A stretch of DNA of 6,219 nucleotides from NCBI GenBank assembly GCA_001593925.1, contig LUCD01000087.1:1-6219 (forward strand), written 5' to 3'. The DNA is from Candidatus Bathyarchaeota archaeon B26-1. GTDB lineage: Archaea > Thermoproteota > Bathyarchaeia > Bathyarchaeales > B26-1. Shown here piece by piece: positions 1 through 5,331 of the stretch. The translations under genes and the position numbers were made by a program. Under the pieces are notes generated by a model that searched no databases, was not told where the DNA came from, and was given only the letters and a program-made list of their open reading frames with translations. Each line of letters opens with the position of its first letter. The stretch's first letter is position 1.

Positions 1-135
1 CGAGGATGGAAGTTATTGAGTACCATTCGGAACAGAAAAAATTCCGATCTGAAGGCTCTTAACAAAATATCGTCTCGCATGTTATATATCGATATTCCGC
101 ATGATAAAAACATATTTAACGGGATAAATAGTAAC
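1..135. other. Left-edge region, no gene assigned with confidence
   Basis: Three readings stay open at the left edge and none is recognisable. A plus frame entering from base 3 reads through M-E-V-I-E-Y-H-S-E and stops at 60-62. Another plus frame from base 1 runs 48 codons to a stop at 145-147. On the minus strand a frame with possible ATG codons at 113, 80 and 26 runs off the left end. The first 60 bases are richer in G+C than bases 63-158, which resemble the other intergenic gaps. This slightly favours the frame ending at 62 as the tail of an upstream plus-strand gene. No family can be named, and the region beyond about 63 appears to be promoter sequence. Confidence 0.3.
111..130 (+). promoter_or_regulatory. 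Putative TATA region of the GH3-like gene
   Basis: Two AT-rich boxes, CATATTTAA (111-119) and GATAAATA (123-130), lie about 29-48 bases before the ATG at 159. With the usual archaeal TATA-to-start spacing of about 25-27 bases they predict transcripts starting near 142 or 152, giving a leader of 6-18 bases. A stronger-looking box, TTTATATTTAAG at 137-148, is too close to the ATG to drive a transcript that includes it. No Shine-Dalgarno sequence precedes the ATG, which fits a near-leaderless mRNA. Confidence 0.4.
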
Positions 136-158
136 CTTTATATTTAAGTGATCGACTG

Positions 159-1787
159 ATGGTTGGCATCGATCTCTGGGAGAGATACTGCAAGTTCTAC
201 GAGAAAGATTTCTCAGAGCAGATGGAATTCAATAGAGAGAGAATGGAACGGTACTTCCGCAGATGGCGGAAGACGGATCTTGCTAAGATGCTGTGCAAAG
301 GTAACATCAAGAGCTTTCGAGATGTTCCCATCACGAGATACGACGATTATCCCATGCTAAGCGAGTTCGGCCGAAAAATATCTGAGGCAACAAAGAGAAA
401 TCCTAAGAGGAAGGGGGAGCTCTTCAAGGAGTACTACGACCGCATCAGCCGCAAGCTCGGTGCCTCACTCGACAGGTACATGACCGAGCCATTTTACCTC
501 TGCATGAAGACCACAGGTACGACAGGAGAGAGCAAATGGATCGCCCACGGGGAGACCTTCTGGAAGAACTTCGTCTCTGGAGCAATCTCAGTCGCCGTGA
601 TCTCCTGCAGTGATGGATGGGGGGAAACGAAGGCTAAGACAGGAGATAAGGCTCTGAACTTAACAGCTCCTGTACCTCATCTCTCCGGATGGGCCTCTTG
701 GGCATCTCAGATCCACTTTAAGTTGATCCCACCGATAGAGGTTACTGATAATCTTCGAGACATGAAGGAGACATTCTTTCTAATACTAAAGGCTATACGT
801 AGGGGAGAGAAGATATCTCTGGCGGGGGGTATAGGCTCGATGTTCTACATGATCTGCAAACATTTCATCGAGCCGGAGGAGTTCTATACCGAATATTATC
901 GCTCTATGAACTTCGGTTTGAAGAAGATGCTCCTTTACCTAAAAGTGCTTCAATGTAGGTTAAGTAGAAAGGAGAGGAGGAAGATAACGGATTTTATGCC
1001 TCTGAAGGGCGTGATGGTTGGTGGAACCGAGTCGCGGCTTTATATAGAGTTCTTCAAAAAGGAGTTTAACTTGGAACCTTTGCACGTCTATGGTTCTACT
1101 GAGGCTGGAAACTTGATGAGGGGAGACCCTGATAGGAAGACAGATCTGGTTCCGGACTTGAGGACTAGCTACATGGAGTTCCAAACGGAGGATGGTGAAG
1201 TGAAGGACCTAGACGAGCTCAAGAAGGGAGAGGTCTACGATATCGTGGTGACTCCTTTCGGATCGATATTGTTCAGGTATGATATGGAGGATCTCCTGAG
1301 GGTTATCGATTTTAGAGACGACGGGATGCCCATATTTGCCTTTGAAGGTAGAAAACACTCAGTACTTCGACTCTACGGCTATAGCGTAACCCCGAATGTC
1401 ATCGTTAAGGCCCTTTTTAAGGCAGGTTTGAGGTCATCTGATAAATGGGCAGTTGCCAAGATCTTGGAACCGAGAGAACGCCTTCACTTTCTGATGGAAA
1501 AGGCTTGGCCGTACTCCGAGAAAGAGGCTGAGAAGATCATATTCAATTCCTTGATGGATGTGGAAAAAGAACTGCAATACCGTGGCCATACATTGAGAGA
1601 CTACGTAGCCGACTTCAGGATAAGGGACCCCTCAGAAGTTGTTAGAGTAGAATATTTGAGACCCGGGGCTTTCCTCAGGTACTCAATCATGAAGGCGAAG
1701 GAGGGCGTTCCTATCGGGCAGTACAAACCTCCAAAGATAATTCCGCCTGAGAGGATTGATATTTATGAGGCCTTGAAGAACGCGTGA
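159..1787 (+). CDS. GH3-like acyl-adenylating enzyme (ANL-type acyl-acid ligase)
   Basis: This 542-residue cytosolic protein should activate a carboxylic acid with ATP to an acyl-adenylate and pass it to an acceptor, either an amine as in plant GH3 enzymes or a thiol as in PaaK-like ligases. The sequence shows a nucleotide-binding loop TTGTTGESK (118-126), YGSTEAG (311-317), a ribose-binding FRYDMED (372-378) with D378, and GRKHSVLRLYG (397-407). From memory, the N-terminus (W-x-x-Y-C, then VPITRYDDY at 57-64) resembles prokaryotic proteins annotated as GH3 auxin-responsive promoter family, which supports the ATG at 159 over M22 or M29. The length fits the family. It stands alone: divergence or direction to its left is unknown, and on its right it converges with the response-regulator operon. 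The substrate cannot be read from the sequence. A CoA ligase of PaaK type is the main alternative. Confidence 0.85.
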   Translation: MVGIDLWERYCKFYEKDFSEQMEFNRERMERYFRRWRKTDLAKMLCKGNIKSFRDVPITRYDDYPMLSEFGRKISEATKRNPKRKGELFKEYYDRISRKLGASLDRYMTEPFYLCMKTTGTTGESKWIAHGETFWKNFVSGAISVAVISCSDGWGETKAKTGDKALNLTAPVPHLSGWASWASQIHFKLIPPIEVTDNLRDMKETFFLILKAIRRGEKISLAGGIGSMFYMICKHFIEPEEFYTEYYRSMNFGLKKMLLYLKVLQCRLSRKERRKITDFMPLKGVMVGGTESRLYIEFFKKEFNLEPLHVYGSTEAGNLMRGDPDRKTDLVPDLRTSYMEFQTEDGEVKDLDELKKGEVYDIVVTPFGSILFRYDMEDLLRVIDFRDDGMPIFAFEGRKHSVLRLYGYSVTPNVIVKALFKAGLRSSDKWAVAKILEPRERLHFLMEKAWPYSEKEAEKIIFNSLMDVEKELQYRGHTLRDYVADFRIRDPSEVVRVEYLRPGAFLRYSIMKAKEGVPIGQYKPPKIIPPERIDIYEALKNA

Positions 1788-1825
1788 GTGCGGCCGGCGG
1801 CCCACCCGGCCACTCACCGTTTTTT
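1785..1825 (+). terminator. Hairpin plus T6 terminator after the GH3-like gene
   Basis: TGAGTG (1785-1790) pairs with CACTCA (1811-1816) and GCCGG (1793-1797) pairs with CCGGC (1806-1810). This makes an 11-bp GC-rich stem with a two-base bulge and an eight-base loop, followed by six T residues at 1820-1825. The stop codon itself (1785-1787) forms the base of the stem. The T-run is on the plus strand only, so it serves the GH3-like gene and not the convergent membrane-protein gene that ends at 1835. Archaeal termination mainly needs the T-run; the contribution of the hairpin is uncertain. Confidence 0.65.
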
Positions 1826-1834
1826 CATCACGAT

Positions 1835-2239
1835 TTAAAATTGGGACCACTCTAGGCTGAGAATCTCAGCTGATATTCTCAAGGCTACGTTCTCGACCGC
1901 TAAGATAAGAGAGAAGGCTGAGGCTAATGGGCTCAGTAACACGGATATGTAATGGAGGTTCATAGCCATGACGAAGACCCCTGTTGCTCCGACGAACATC
2001 CAGATCACGGATGCCCCCGTCACGAGTAGACATATCTTCTCATTGTCCGTTAACGCCGCGGTTATGGGGGCGGCTCCGTAGACCAAGAGGAGGATGAAGT
2101 GCCACCACCAAACTGCTATGCAGGATGGGGCGCCGAGTATAGTCTCGTTAACTCCCAAGAGAGAGATCACATGGTTGAGGTGGAAGAGTCCGAAGGAAAT
2201 GAGGTAAACCTTAGAGAGAACTACGAGATTGGGCCTCAT
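1835..2239 (-). CDS. Small four-helix membrane protein, unknown function
   Basis: I do not recognise this 134-residue protein. It is strongly hydrophobic with four likely membrane segments at about residues 8-30, 41-62, 69-92 and 97-117, joined by short loops. The second segment begins with a W-W-W-H cluster. There is no signal peptide with a cleavage site, no cofactor motif and no large soluble domain. It is the last gene of a three-gene minus-strand operon: its ATG lies inside the 3' end of the preceding gene, with a 29-base overlap, and only GGTG stands just before it. No later start would keep the first helix. The overlap suggests translational coupling, so a membrane anchor or partner for the upstream soluble protein or receiver is a reasonable inference, but this is not shown. 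Confidence 0.7.
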   Translation of the reverse strand: MRPNLVVLSKVYLISFGLFHLNHVISLLGVNETILGAPSCIAVWWWHFILLLVYGAAPITAALTDNEKICLLVTGASVIWMFVGATGVFVMAMNLHYISVLLSPLASAFSLILAVENVALRISAEILSLEWSQF

Positions 2240-2546
2240 TCACCGCCATCTCTTCAGTCTGGCTCTTCAACTCTAGAATGTAATCTTTGAATCCGTAGCC
2301 CTTCTTCCACTGCAGTCTTCGTCCATACTTTGAGTATAGGGTTTCGATCACCAAGTCTTCAATTATGACGTGGCCGATCCCCAGAATCTTCGGCAGAACC
2401 TCCGTGAAGACTTGGGCCACATCTTCGGGGCGTCTAGAACTGCTCTCCTTCAAATAACTGAAGATCATCCCCGATACTTCGCCGTCGAACACGTTACATA
2501 TAACCTCTTTTATCGTCTCCATGAATATGTCCTCGAATCTCGGCAT
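2211..2546 (-). CDS. Small helical protein linked to the response regulator, unknown function
   Basis: This 111-residue soluble protein has no catalytic motif that I can see. It appears mostly alpha-helical: an amphipathic N-terminal part (MPRFEDIFMETIKEV), a middle stretch with RRPEDVAQVF near 39-48, a hydrophobic helix around ILGIGHVIIEDLVI (54-67), then YSKYGRRL, and a polar C-terminal tail. From memory it resembles the roughly 80-residue output-like domains found beside archaeal receivers (the NitrOD/MetOD type); I hold this loosely. The ATG at 2546 is preferred over an in-frame start at 2597. AGGAG (2558-2554) lies seven bases before it, and the receiver stop codon ends two bases before it, whereas the longer start would overlap the receiver gene by 49 bases. 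Placement between the receiver and the membrane protein suggests it acts as an effector or adaptor of the receiver. Confidence 0.75.
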   Translation of the reverse strand: MPRFEDIFMETIKEVICNVFDGEVSGMIFSYLKESSSRRPEDVAQVFTEVLPKILGIGHVIIEDLVIETLYSKYGRRLQWKKGYGFKDYILELKSQTEEMAVNEAQSRSSL

Positions 2547-2548
2547 AC

Positions 2549-3022
2549 CTACTCTCCTGCACCCGTCTTCAGTCTTTGAATTCGGGTTTTTATCCACTCC
2601 TTCACTTTTTCAGCGTCCATAATATCGGCTTCTTCCTGCTCCTTCAGTTTCTTCTCTACGACGTCCAGTAGCTCTTGGGGGTCGATCGGCTTCATGAGGT
2701 ATGCGTCGGCTCCCAAGTTCAAGGACTTAACGGCGTTCTCTAAGGAGGGATACCCGGTTACCATAATCTTGACCATCTTAGGTTCGGTCTCGTCTACTGC
2801 TCTCAGAAGCTCCGTGCCCTCCATGTCTGGAAGCTTTATGTCCAGCAACATCAGGTTGTAGAATCGGTTCTTCGCCTTCTCTATGGCCTCTCTACCCGTC
2901 TCAGCCGTGTCGACGCTGTAACCTCCGAGCCGAAGTATCTTCTCAAGGCTGCTGAGAATCGCCCTGTCGTCGTCTACAATTAGTATACTCTTCTTCTCCA
3001 TTGTGGTCATCCCTTGTTCCAT
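2549..3022 (-). CDS. Single-domain response regulator (CheY-like receiver with helical tail)
   Basis: This is a phosphoryl-accepting receiver of a two-component system. Counting from the alternative start M8 (base 3001) gives the standard receiver numbering: acidic D10-D12 in ILIVDDD, phospho-acceptor D54 in LLDIKLPD, the switch residue T82 in MVTGY, and K104 in LMKPID. The receiver ends near residue 120 of that numbering. The last ~30 residues are a charged helix (KEQEEADIMDAEKVKEWI) and there is no DNA-binding output domain. Two starts are possible: ATG 3022, which fits a leaderless transcript from the box at 3048-3055, and ATG 3001, which matches the usual family beginning MEKKSILIVDDD and has AAGGG upstream. 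The gene leads a three-gene operon. No histidine kinase is in the window, so the phosphate donor must be encoded elsewhere. Output is probably by protein contact, perhaps with the next gene's product. Confidence 0.93.
   Translation of the reverse strand: MEQGMTTMEKKSILIVDDDRAILSSLEKILRLGGYSVDTAETGREAIEKAKNRFYNLMLLDIKLPDMEGTELLRAVDETEPKMVKIMVTGYPSLENAVKSLNLGADAYLMKPIDPQELLDVVEKKLKEQEEADIMDAEKVKEWIKTRIQRLKTGAGE
2554..2558 (-). promoter_or_regulatory. Shine-Dalgarno site for the 111-residue protein
   Basis: AGGAG on the minus strand, inside the last codons of the receiver gene, is spaced seven bases from the ATG at 2546. It decides the start of the downstream gene and shows that this organism uses Shine-Dalgarno sites for genes inside operons. 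Confidence 0.65.
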
Positions 3023-3035
3023 ACGTCTTTTTGAT

Positions 3036-3059
3036 CTTGAGTGAACCGTTTATCTCAAG
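3036..3059. repeat. Inverted repeat CTTGAG-N12-CTCAAG, possible operator
   Basis: CTTGAG (3036-3041) and CTCAAG (3054-3059) are perfect six-base inverted repeats with a 12-base spacer. The right arm and spacer overlap the GATAAAC box of the response-regulator gene, and the element ends 14 bases before its ATG at 3022. A repressor bound here would block the core promoter. The regulator is unknown. Confidence 0.4.
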
Positions 3060-3083
3060 GGTAGAGAAGGAAGTAATATATGG
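3048..3083 (-). promoter_or_regulatory. Candidate promoter boxes of the response-regulator operon
   Basis: Read on the minus strand, CCATATATTA (3083-3074) is the best TATA match and predicts a start near 3053, giving a leader of about 30-50 bases. A weaker box, GATAAAC (3054-3048), predicts a start near 3024, almost at the ATG at 3022. Which one is used cannot be decided from the sequence. Confidence 0.4.
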
Positions 3084-3233
3084 CTTATGAACTAAAAATA
3101 CAGTCTCTTATTATGCTTTAATTTATACTCAGTGCGGATTCCTATGGTCACGCTCTTCCGGAAGGCCCATTATCCTACATGCTTATGGTTTTGATTGTTC
3201 AAGGGTAGATGTACATGCGTGTAATTATTAATA
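3084..3233. other. Central part of the divergent intergenic region
   Basis: This stretch lies between the response-regulator and nikR promoters and holds no gene I would annotate. It is AT-rich except for a more GC-rich island at about 3131-3170, which contains a perfect ten-base palindrome CTTCCGGAAG (3155-3164). A TATA-like TTAATTTATA lies at 3118-3127. It could give a transcript starting near 3149 on the plus strand, either a long nikR leader or a small RNA. A 16-codon reading frame (3144-3194) is present but not supported. TACATGCGTGTA (3212-3223) is an imperfect short inverted repeat. Confidence 0.35.
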
Positions 3234-3251
3234 TTCAACGTTAAAGTTGAA
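3234..3251. repeat. Inverted repeat TTCAAC-N6-GTTGAA upstream of nikR
   Basis: Perfect six-base half-sites at 3234-3239 and 3246-3251 are separated by GTTAAA. The element sits directly upstream of the AT-rich nikR core promoter, where archaeal activators or repressors often bind. It does not match the E. coli NikR operator (GTATGA, 16-base spacer, TCATAC), but archaeal NikR sites differ, so autoregulation is possible. The evidence is position and symmetry only. Confidence 0.45.
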
Positions 3252-3252
3252 G

Positions 3253-3274
3253 TTTTAAAATAAAAATTATTAAG
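3253..3274 (+). promoter_or_regulatory. nikR core promoter, leaderless spacing
   Basis: TTATTAAG at 3267-3274 ends 23 bases before the nikR ATG. This is the spacing expected when transcription begins at the start codon itself. An adjacent TTTTAAAATA at 3253-3262 is a second possible TATA box and would give a leader of about 15 bases. The same octamer stands 24 bases before the GTG at 5332 of the archease gene. Confidence 0.55.
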
Positions 3275-3297
3275 TTTCTTCTGCTAAATGAATAGGT

Positions 3298-3720
3298 ATG
3301 CCCGTTGTGAGCATCTCCCTCTCGGGGAACCTCTTGAAGAAGCTGGACGAGTTCGTGGAGAAAAGAGGTTACTCGAGCCGTTCCGAAGCTATAAGGGACG
3401 CTGTGAGAGACGCCCTATCAGAGTACGAGCTGAGCATGTTCGAGAGAGGGAAGGTGACGGCTACGATAACGGTCATATCGAGGCGTGAGAAGAGCGGAGT
3501 CGACGAGCGGTTAATGCGTCTCAGACACCAACATGACGACATAGTCTCCGGGAACATTCACATCCACTTGGGAAAGGACTACTGCCTAGAAGTCTTCATA
3601 ACGGAGGGCGAGGCCGAGGACATCCTCAACTTCATAGGCAGAATACGGGCGATGAGGGGGGTCCAACGCGTCAAGTACACCATGGTTCCCTTGGCAGACA
3701 CGAGTGAACATTGGTTATGA
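3298..3720 (+). CDS. nikR: Nickel-responsive transcriptional regulator NikR
   Basis: This 140-residue DNA-binding repressor of the ribbon-helix-helix/ACT type is expected to be a tetramer that binds operators when Ni(II) is present and to control nickel uptake or nickel-enzyme genes. Residues 1-45 form the ribbon-helix-helix domain (VVSISLSGNLLKKLDEF, then SSRSEAIRDAVRDAL). Residues about 53-135 form the metal-binding domain. The four nickel ligands are intact, H77, H88, H90 and C96, in line with E. coli H76, H87, H89 and C95; H79 is an extra nearby histidine. The ATG at 3298 matches the family N-terminus. An ATG ten bases earlier is out of frame. The length is normal. No nickel transporter or nickel enzyme lies in the window, so the targets are elsewhere, and autoregulation through the upstream palindrome is possible. 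The CYTH gene follows after 36 bases on the same strand. Confidence 0.93.
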   Translation: MPVVSISLSGNLLKKLDEFVEKRGYSSRSEAIRDAVRDALSEYELSMFERGKVTATITVISRREKSGVDERLMRLRHQHDDIVSGNIHIHLGKDYCLEVFITEGEAEDILNFIGRIRAMRGVQRVKYTMVPLADTSEHWL

Positions 3721-3756
3721 GGGAAAGATGAAACAGCAGTCAGGCTGGGTAAAAAG

Positions 3757-4299
3757 TTGAACTGTAAGGGGAAGGATCCGTCCAGCGAGTCCGGCGAACT
3801 CGTCGAGATCAAAGCCGAGGTCGAAGACTTAACTCAGGTCCGCGAGAGGCTGAGGGAACTTGGCGCCCGCCACCTAGGAACCTTCCGTCAGATCGATACC
3901 TACTTCGAGGTTCCGGAGGGAAGGCTGAAACTCAGAGAGACCTTGGGTGAGAAGCTGGCTGAACTGGTTTATTATGAGAGGGAGGACGTTCCGGGCCCTA
4001 AGAAGAGCAAGGTTTACCTCGTCAGGCTGGAGAAGCCTAGAGCCTTCAAGGAGGTTCTCTGCAAGGTTCTGAGGATGAAGGTTGTCGTTAAGAAGATTAG
4101 AGAAGTTTACATTTACCGGGGAACCCGAATCCACCTAGACAGGGTTGAAGGGCTGGGAGCCTTCATCGAGTTTGAGAAGAAGACCCTCGACGTTGAGGGG
4201 GATAGGGAATTTCTGAAGGAGTTGATGAGCGAGCTTGCGTTGGACCCGAGTAGCCTCATTAGCCTCTCTTACAGCGACCTCCTCGAGGCTCTCAGCTGA
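3757..4299 (+). CDS. CYTH-domain protein (CyaB-like / triphosphate tunnel enzyme)
   Basis: This 180-residue protein is predicted to form the CYTH beta-tunnel, which binds triphosphates with metal ions. Relatives include class IV adenylyl cyclase CyaB and thiamine triphosphatase; the substrate here is unknown. Visible motifs are VEIKAEV (16-22), DTYFEVPEGRLKLRE (47-61), LVYYERED (69-76), and HLDRVEGLGAFIEFE (126-140). The first Glu of the usual ExExK is Leu15. From memory, a bacterial subfamily with the same RLKLRE and YYER-GPK signatures also begins N-V-E-I-K, so this is probably subfamily type and not decay. The TTG at 3757 is the only start codon in frame between the nikR stop and the VEIKA motif, and it lacks a Shine-Dalgarno site. 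A well-placed GAGGG and ATG at 3728 lie in another frame, separated by an A5 run, so a start or sequence error is possible. It probably shares the nikR transcript and converges with the reductase gene nine bases on. Confidence 0.85.
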   Translation: MNCKGKDPSSESGELVEIKAEVEDLTQVRERLRELGARHLGTFRQIDTYFEVPEGRLKLRETLGEKLAELVYYEREDVPGPKKSKVYLVRLEKPRAFKEVLCKVLRMKVVVKKIREVYIYRGTRIHLDRVEGLGAFIEFEKKTLDVEGDREFLKELMSELALDPSSLISLSYSDLLEALS

Positions 4300-4308
4300 A
4301 CCGTCCCC

Positions 4309-5244
4309 TCAACCTCTATAGTAGTAGGGCCTCTCCACATATCCGTACGCTTCTAAAGCCGCGACTATGGCTTGGCCAACAGCCGTCCCCACCTGCTTTA
4401 CGGGGCAGCTGGTAACGTCTCCAGCCGCGTACACACCGGGCATATTCGTTCTCTGAAGGTTGTCGGTGATTATGTAGCCTTCCCGGTCCACCTCGACTCC
4501 GGCGTCCCTTGCGAACTCGCTGTTCGGAGTCTCCCCGACAGCTATGAAGACTCCGTCAACCTCCTCCTCCGCGACCTTCCCTGTCTTGTTGTTGTAGAGT
4601 TTCACGCCCTCAACCTTCTCGTCTCCCTTGATCTCTCTCACCTCTGTGTTCCAGAGAACCTTGATTCCTCTCCTCTTGATCTCGTCTAGGTATATCCGCT
4701 CCGCCCTCAACTCTTCTCTACGGTGAACTAGGAGAACCTCCGAGGCGATCTTGGAGAGGTAGACCGCGGAGGTGGCGGCGGTGTTTCCTCCCCCGACGAC
4801 GAGAACCCTTTTACCCTTGAAGAGGGGGCCGTCGCAGATGGCGCAGTAGCTCACACCCATCCCCCGAAGCCTCTCTTCCCCCGGCACCCCCAAGGTTCGG
4901 TGGCGGCATCCAGAGGCGATTATGACTGCTTTAGCCGAGTACACCCCCTTCTCGGTCTCAACCCTCTTCACTTCACCGTCGACGAGAAGCCTCTTGACGC
5001 CCTCAAAACTCTTAACTTCCACTCCGAACCTTTCACACTGCTTCAACATCCTCTCGATCAAGTCGACTCCCGCGATTCCCTCCGGGAATCCGGGGTAGTT
5101 CTCGATCCATGGAGACTTGGCCGTTAATCCCCCCGGCATGGCTTCCTCAAGTATCAGGGTGTCGAGTCCGCTTCTCGCTCCATATATGCCGGAGGTCAAC
5201 CCGGCGGGTCCAGCCCCAACTATAACTAGACTCCACCACTCCAT
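4309..5244 (-). CDS. trxB: Thioredoxin-disulfide reductase family flavoprotein
   Basis: This 311-residue FAD enzyme transfers electrons from NAD(P)H to a disulfide partner, usually a thioredoxin or glutaredoxin-like protein, in the cytosol. In order it shows the FAD-binding GAGPAG (10-15), the redox pair C134-A-I-C137 followed by DGP, a second dinucleotide-binding GGGNTA (151-156) with Asn where many members have Asp, VHRREELRAER (173-183) whose arginines favour NADPH, and YAAGDVTSC with G275-D276 for FAD. The length is that of low-molecular-weight TrxB. The ATG at 5244 is chosen over the GTG at 5256 because GGAGG stands five bases before it. No thioredoxin gene is adjacent. The gene is divergent from archease and convergent with the CYTH gene. 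Reductases for other partners share this fold, so the physiological substrate is inferred from family only. Confidence 0.93.
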   Translation of the reverse strand: MEWWSLVIVGAGPAGLTSGIYGARSGLDTLILEEAMPGGLTAKSPWIENYPGFPEGIAGVDLIERMLKQCERFGVEVKSFEGVKRLLVDGEVKRVETEKGVYSAKAVIIASGCRHRTLGVPGEERLRGMGVSYCAICDGPLFKGKRVLVVGGGNTAATSAVYLSKIASEVLLVHRREELRAERIYLDEIKRRGIKVLWNTEVREIKGDEKVEGVKLYNNKTGKVAEEEVDGVFIAVGETPNSEFARDAGVEVDREGYIITDNLQRTNMPGVYAAGDVTSCPVKQVGTAVGQAIVAALEAYGYVERPYYYRG

Positions 5245-5249
5245 TCTTT

Positions 5250-5254
5250 CCTCC
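5250..5254 (-). promoter_or_regulatory. Shine-Dalgarno site deciding the trxB start
   Basis: GGAGG on the minus strand is five bases from ATG 5244. It overlaps the first codons of the longer GTG-started reading (5256), which makes the shorter protein the better supported one. Confidence 0.7.
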
Positions 5255-5295
5255 ACCTTCTGGGCGGCCTCCGTTAAAGGGGATGAATCTCCGCA

Positions 5296-5309
5296 CCATT
5301 TATTAAGGT
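5296..5309. promoter_or_regulatory. AT-rich core promoter between trxB and archease, possibly bidirectional
   Basis: CCATTTATTAAGG is the only strong AT-rich box between the two divergent genes. On the plus strand TTATTAAG (5300-5307) ends 24 bases before GTG 5332. On the minus strand the same bases read TTAATAAATG and predict a start near 5276, leaving a leader of about 31 bases with a Shine-Dalgarno site for trxB. A weaker minus-strand box, CTTTAAC (5279-5273), may serve trxB instead. Confidence 0.5.
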
Positions 5310-5331
5310 TGACTCTAAGTAAGATCGGCTG

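Noticed and set aside
1..147. 48-codon open frame running in from the left edge
   Set aside because: The translation resembles no family I know, the sequence becomes AT-rich like an intergenic gap after about base 63, and two other frames are also open for part of the region.
137..148. TTTATATTTAAG as the TATA box of the GH3-like gene
   Set aside because: It ends 10 bases before the ATG, so a transcript starting 25-27 bases downstream would lack that ATG, yet the N-terminal residues match the family and should be translated.
960..1184. Minus-strand reading frame within the GH3-like gene, and similar antisense or offset frames in nikR, CYTH, trxB, archease and aldolase
   Set aside because: Each lies inside a well-supported gene on the other strand or frame, has no family resemblance, and lacks its own promoter or ribosome site.
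3131..3223. tRNA or C/D-box RNA in the nikR upstream region
   Set aside because: No cloverleaf arms or T-loop sequence and no C and D box pair could be found.
3023..3297. E. coli-type NikR operator (GTATGA-N16-TCATAC)
   Set aside because: No pair of such half-sites with the right spacing is present in the region; only unrelated palindromes were found.
3799..3815. CYTH protein as inactive because the first Glu of ExExK is Leu
   Set aside because: The other tunnel motifs are intact, and a related bacterial subfamily that I recall also lacks this first Glu, so decay is not supported.
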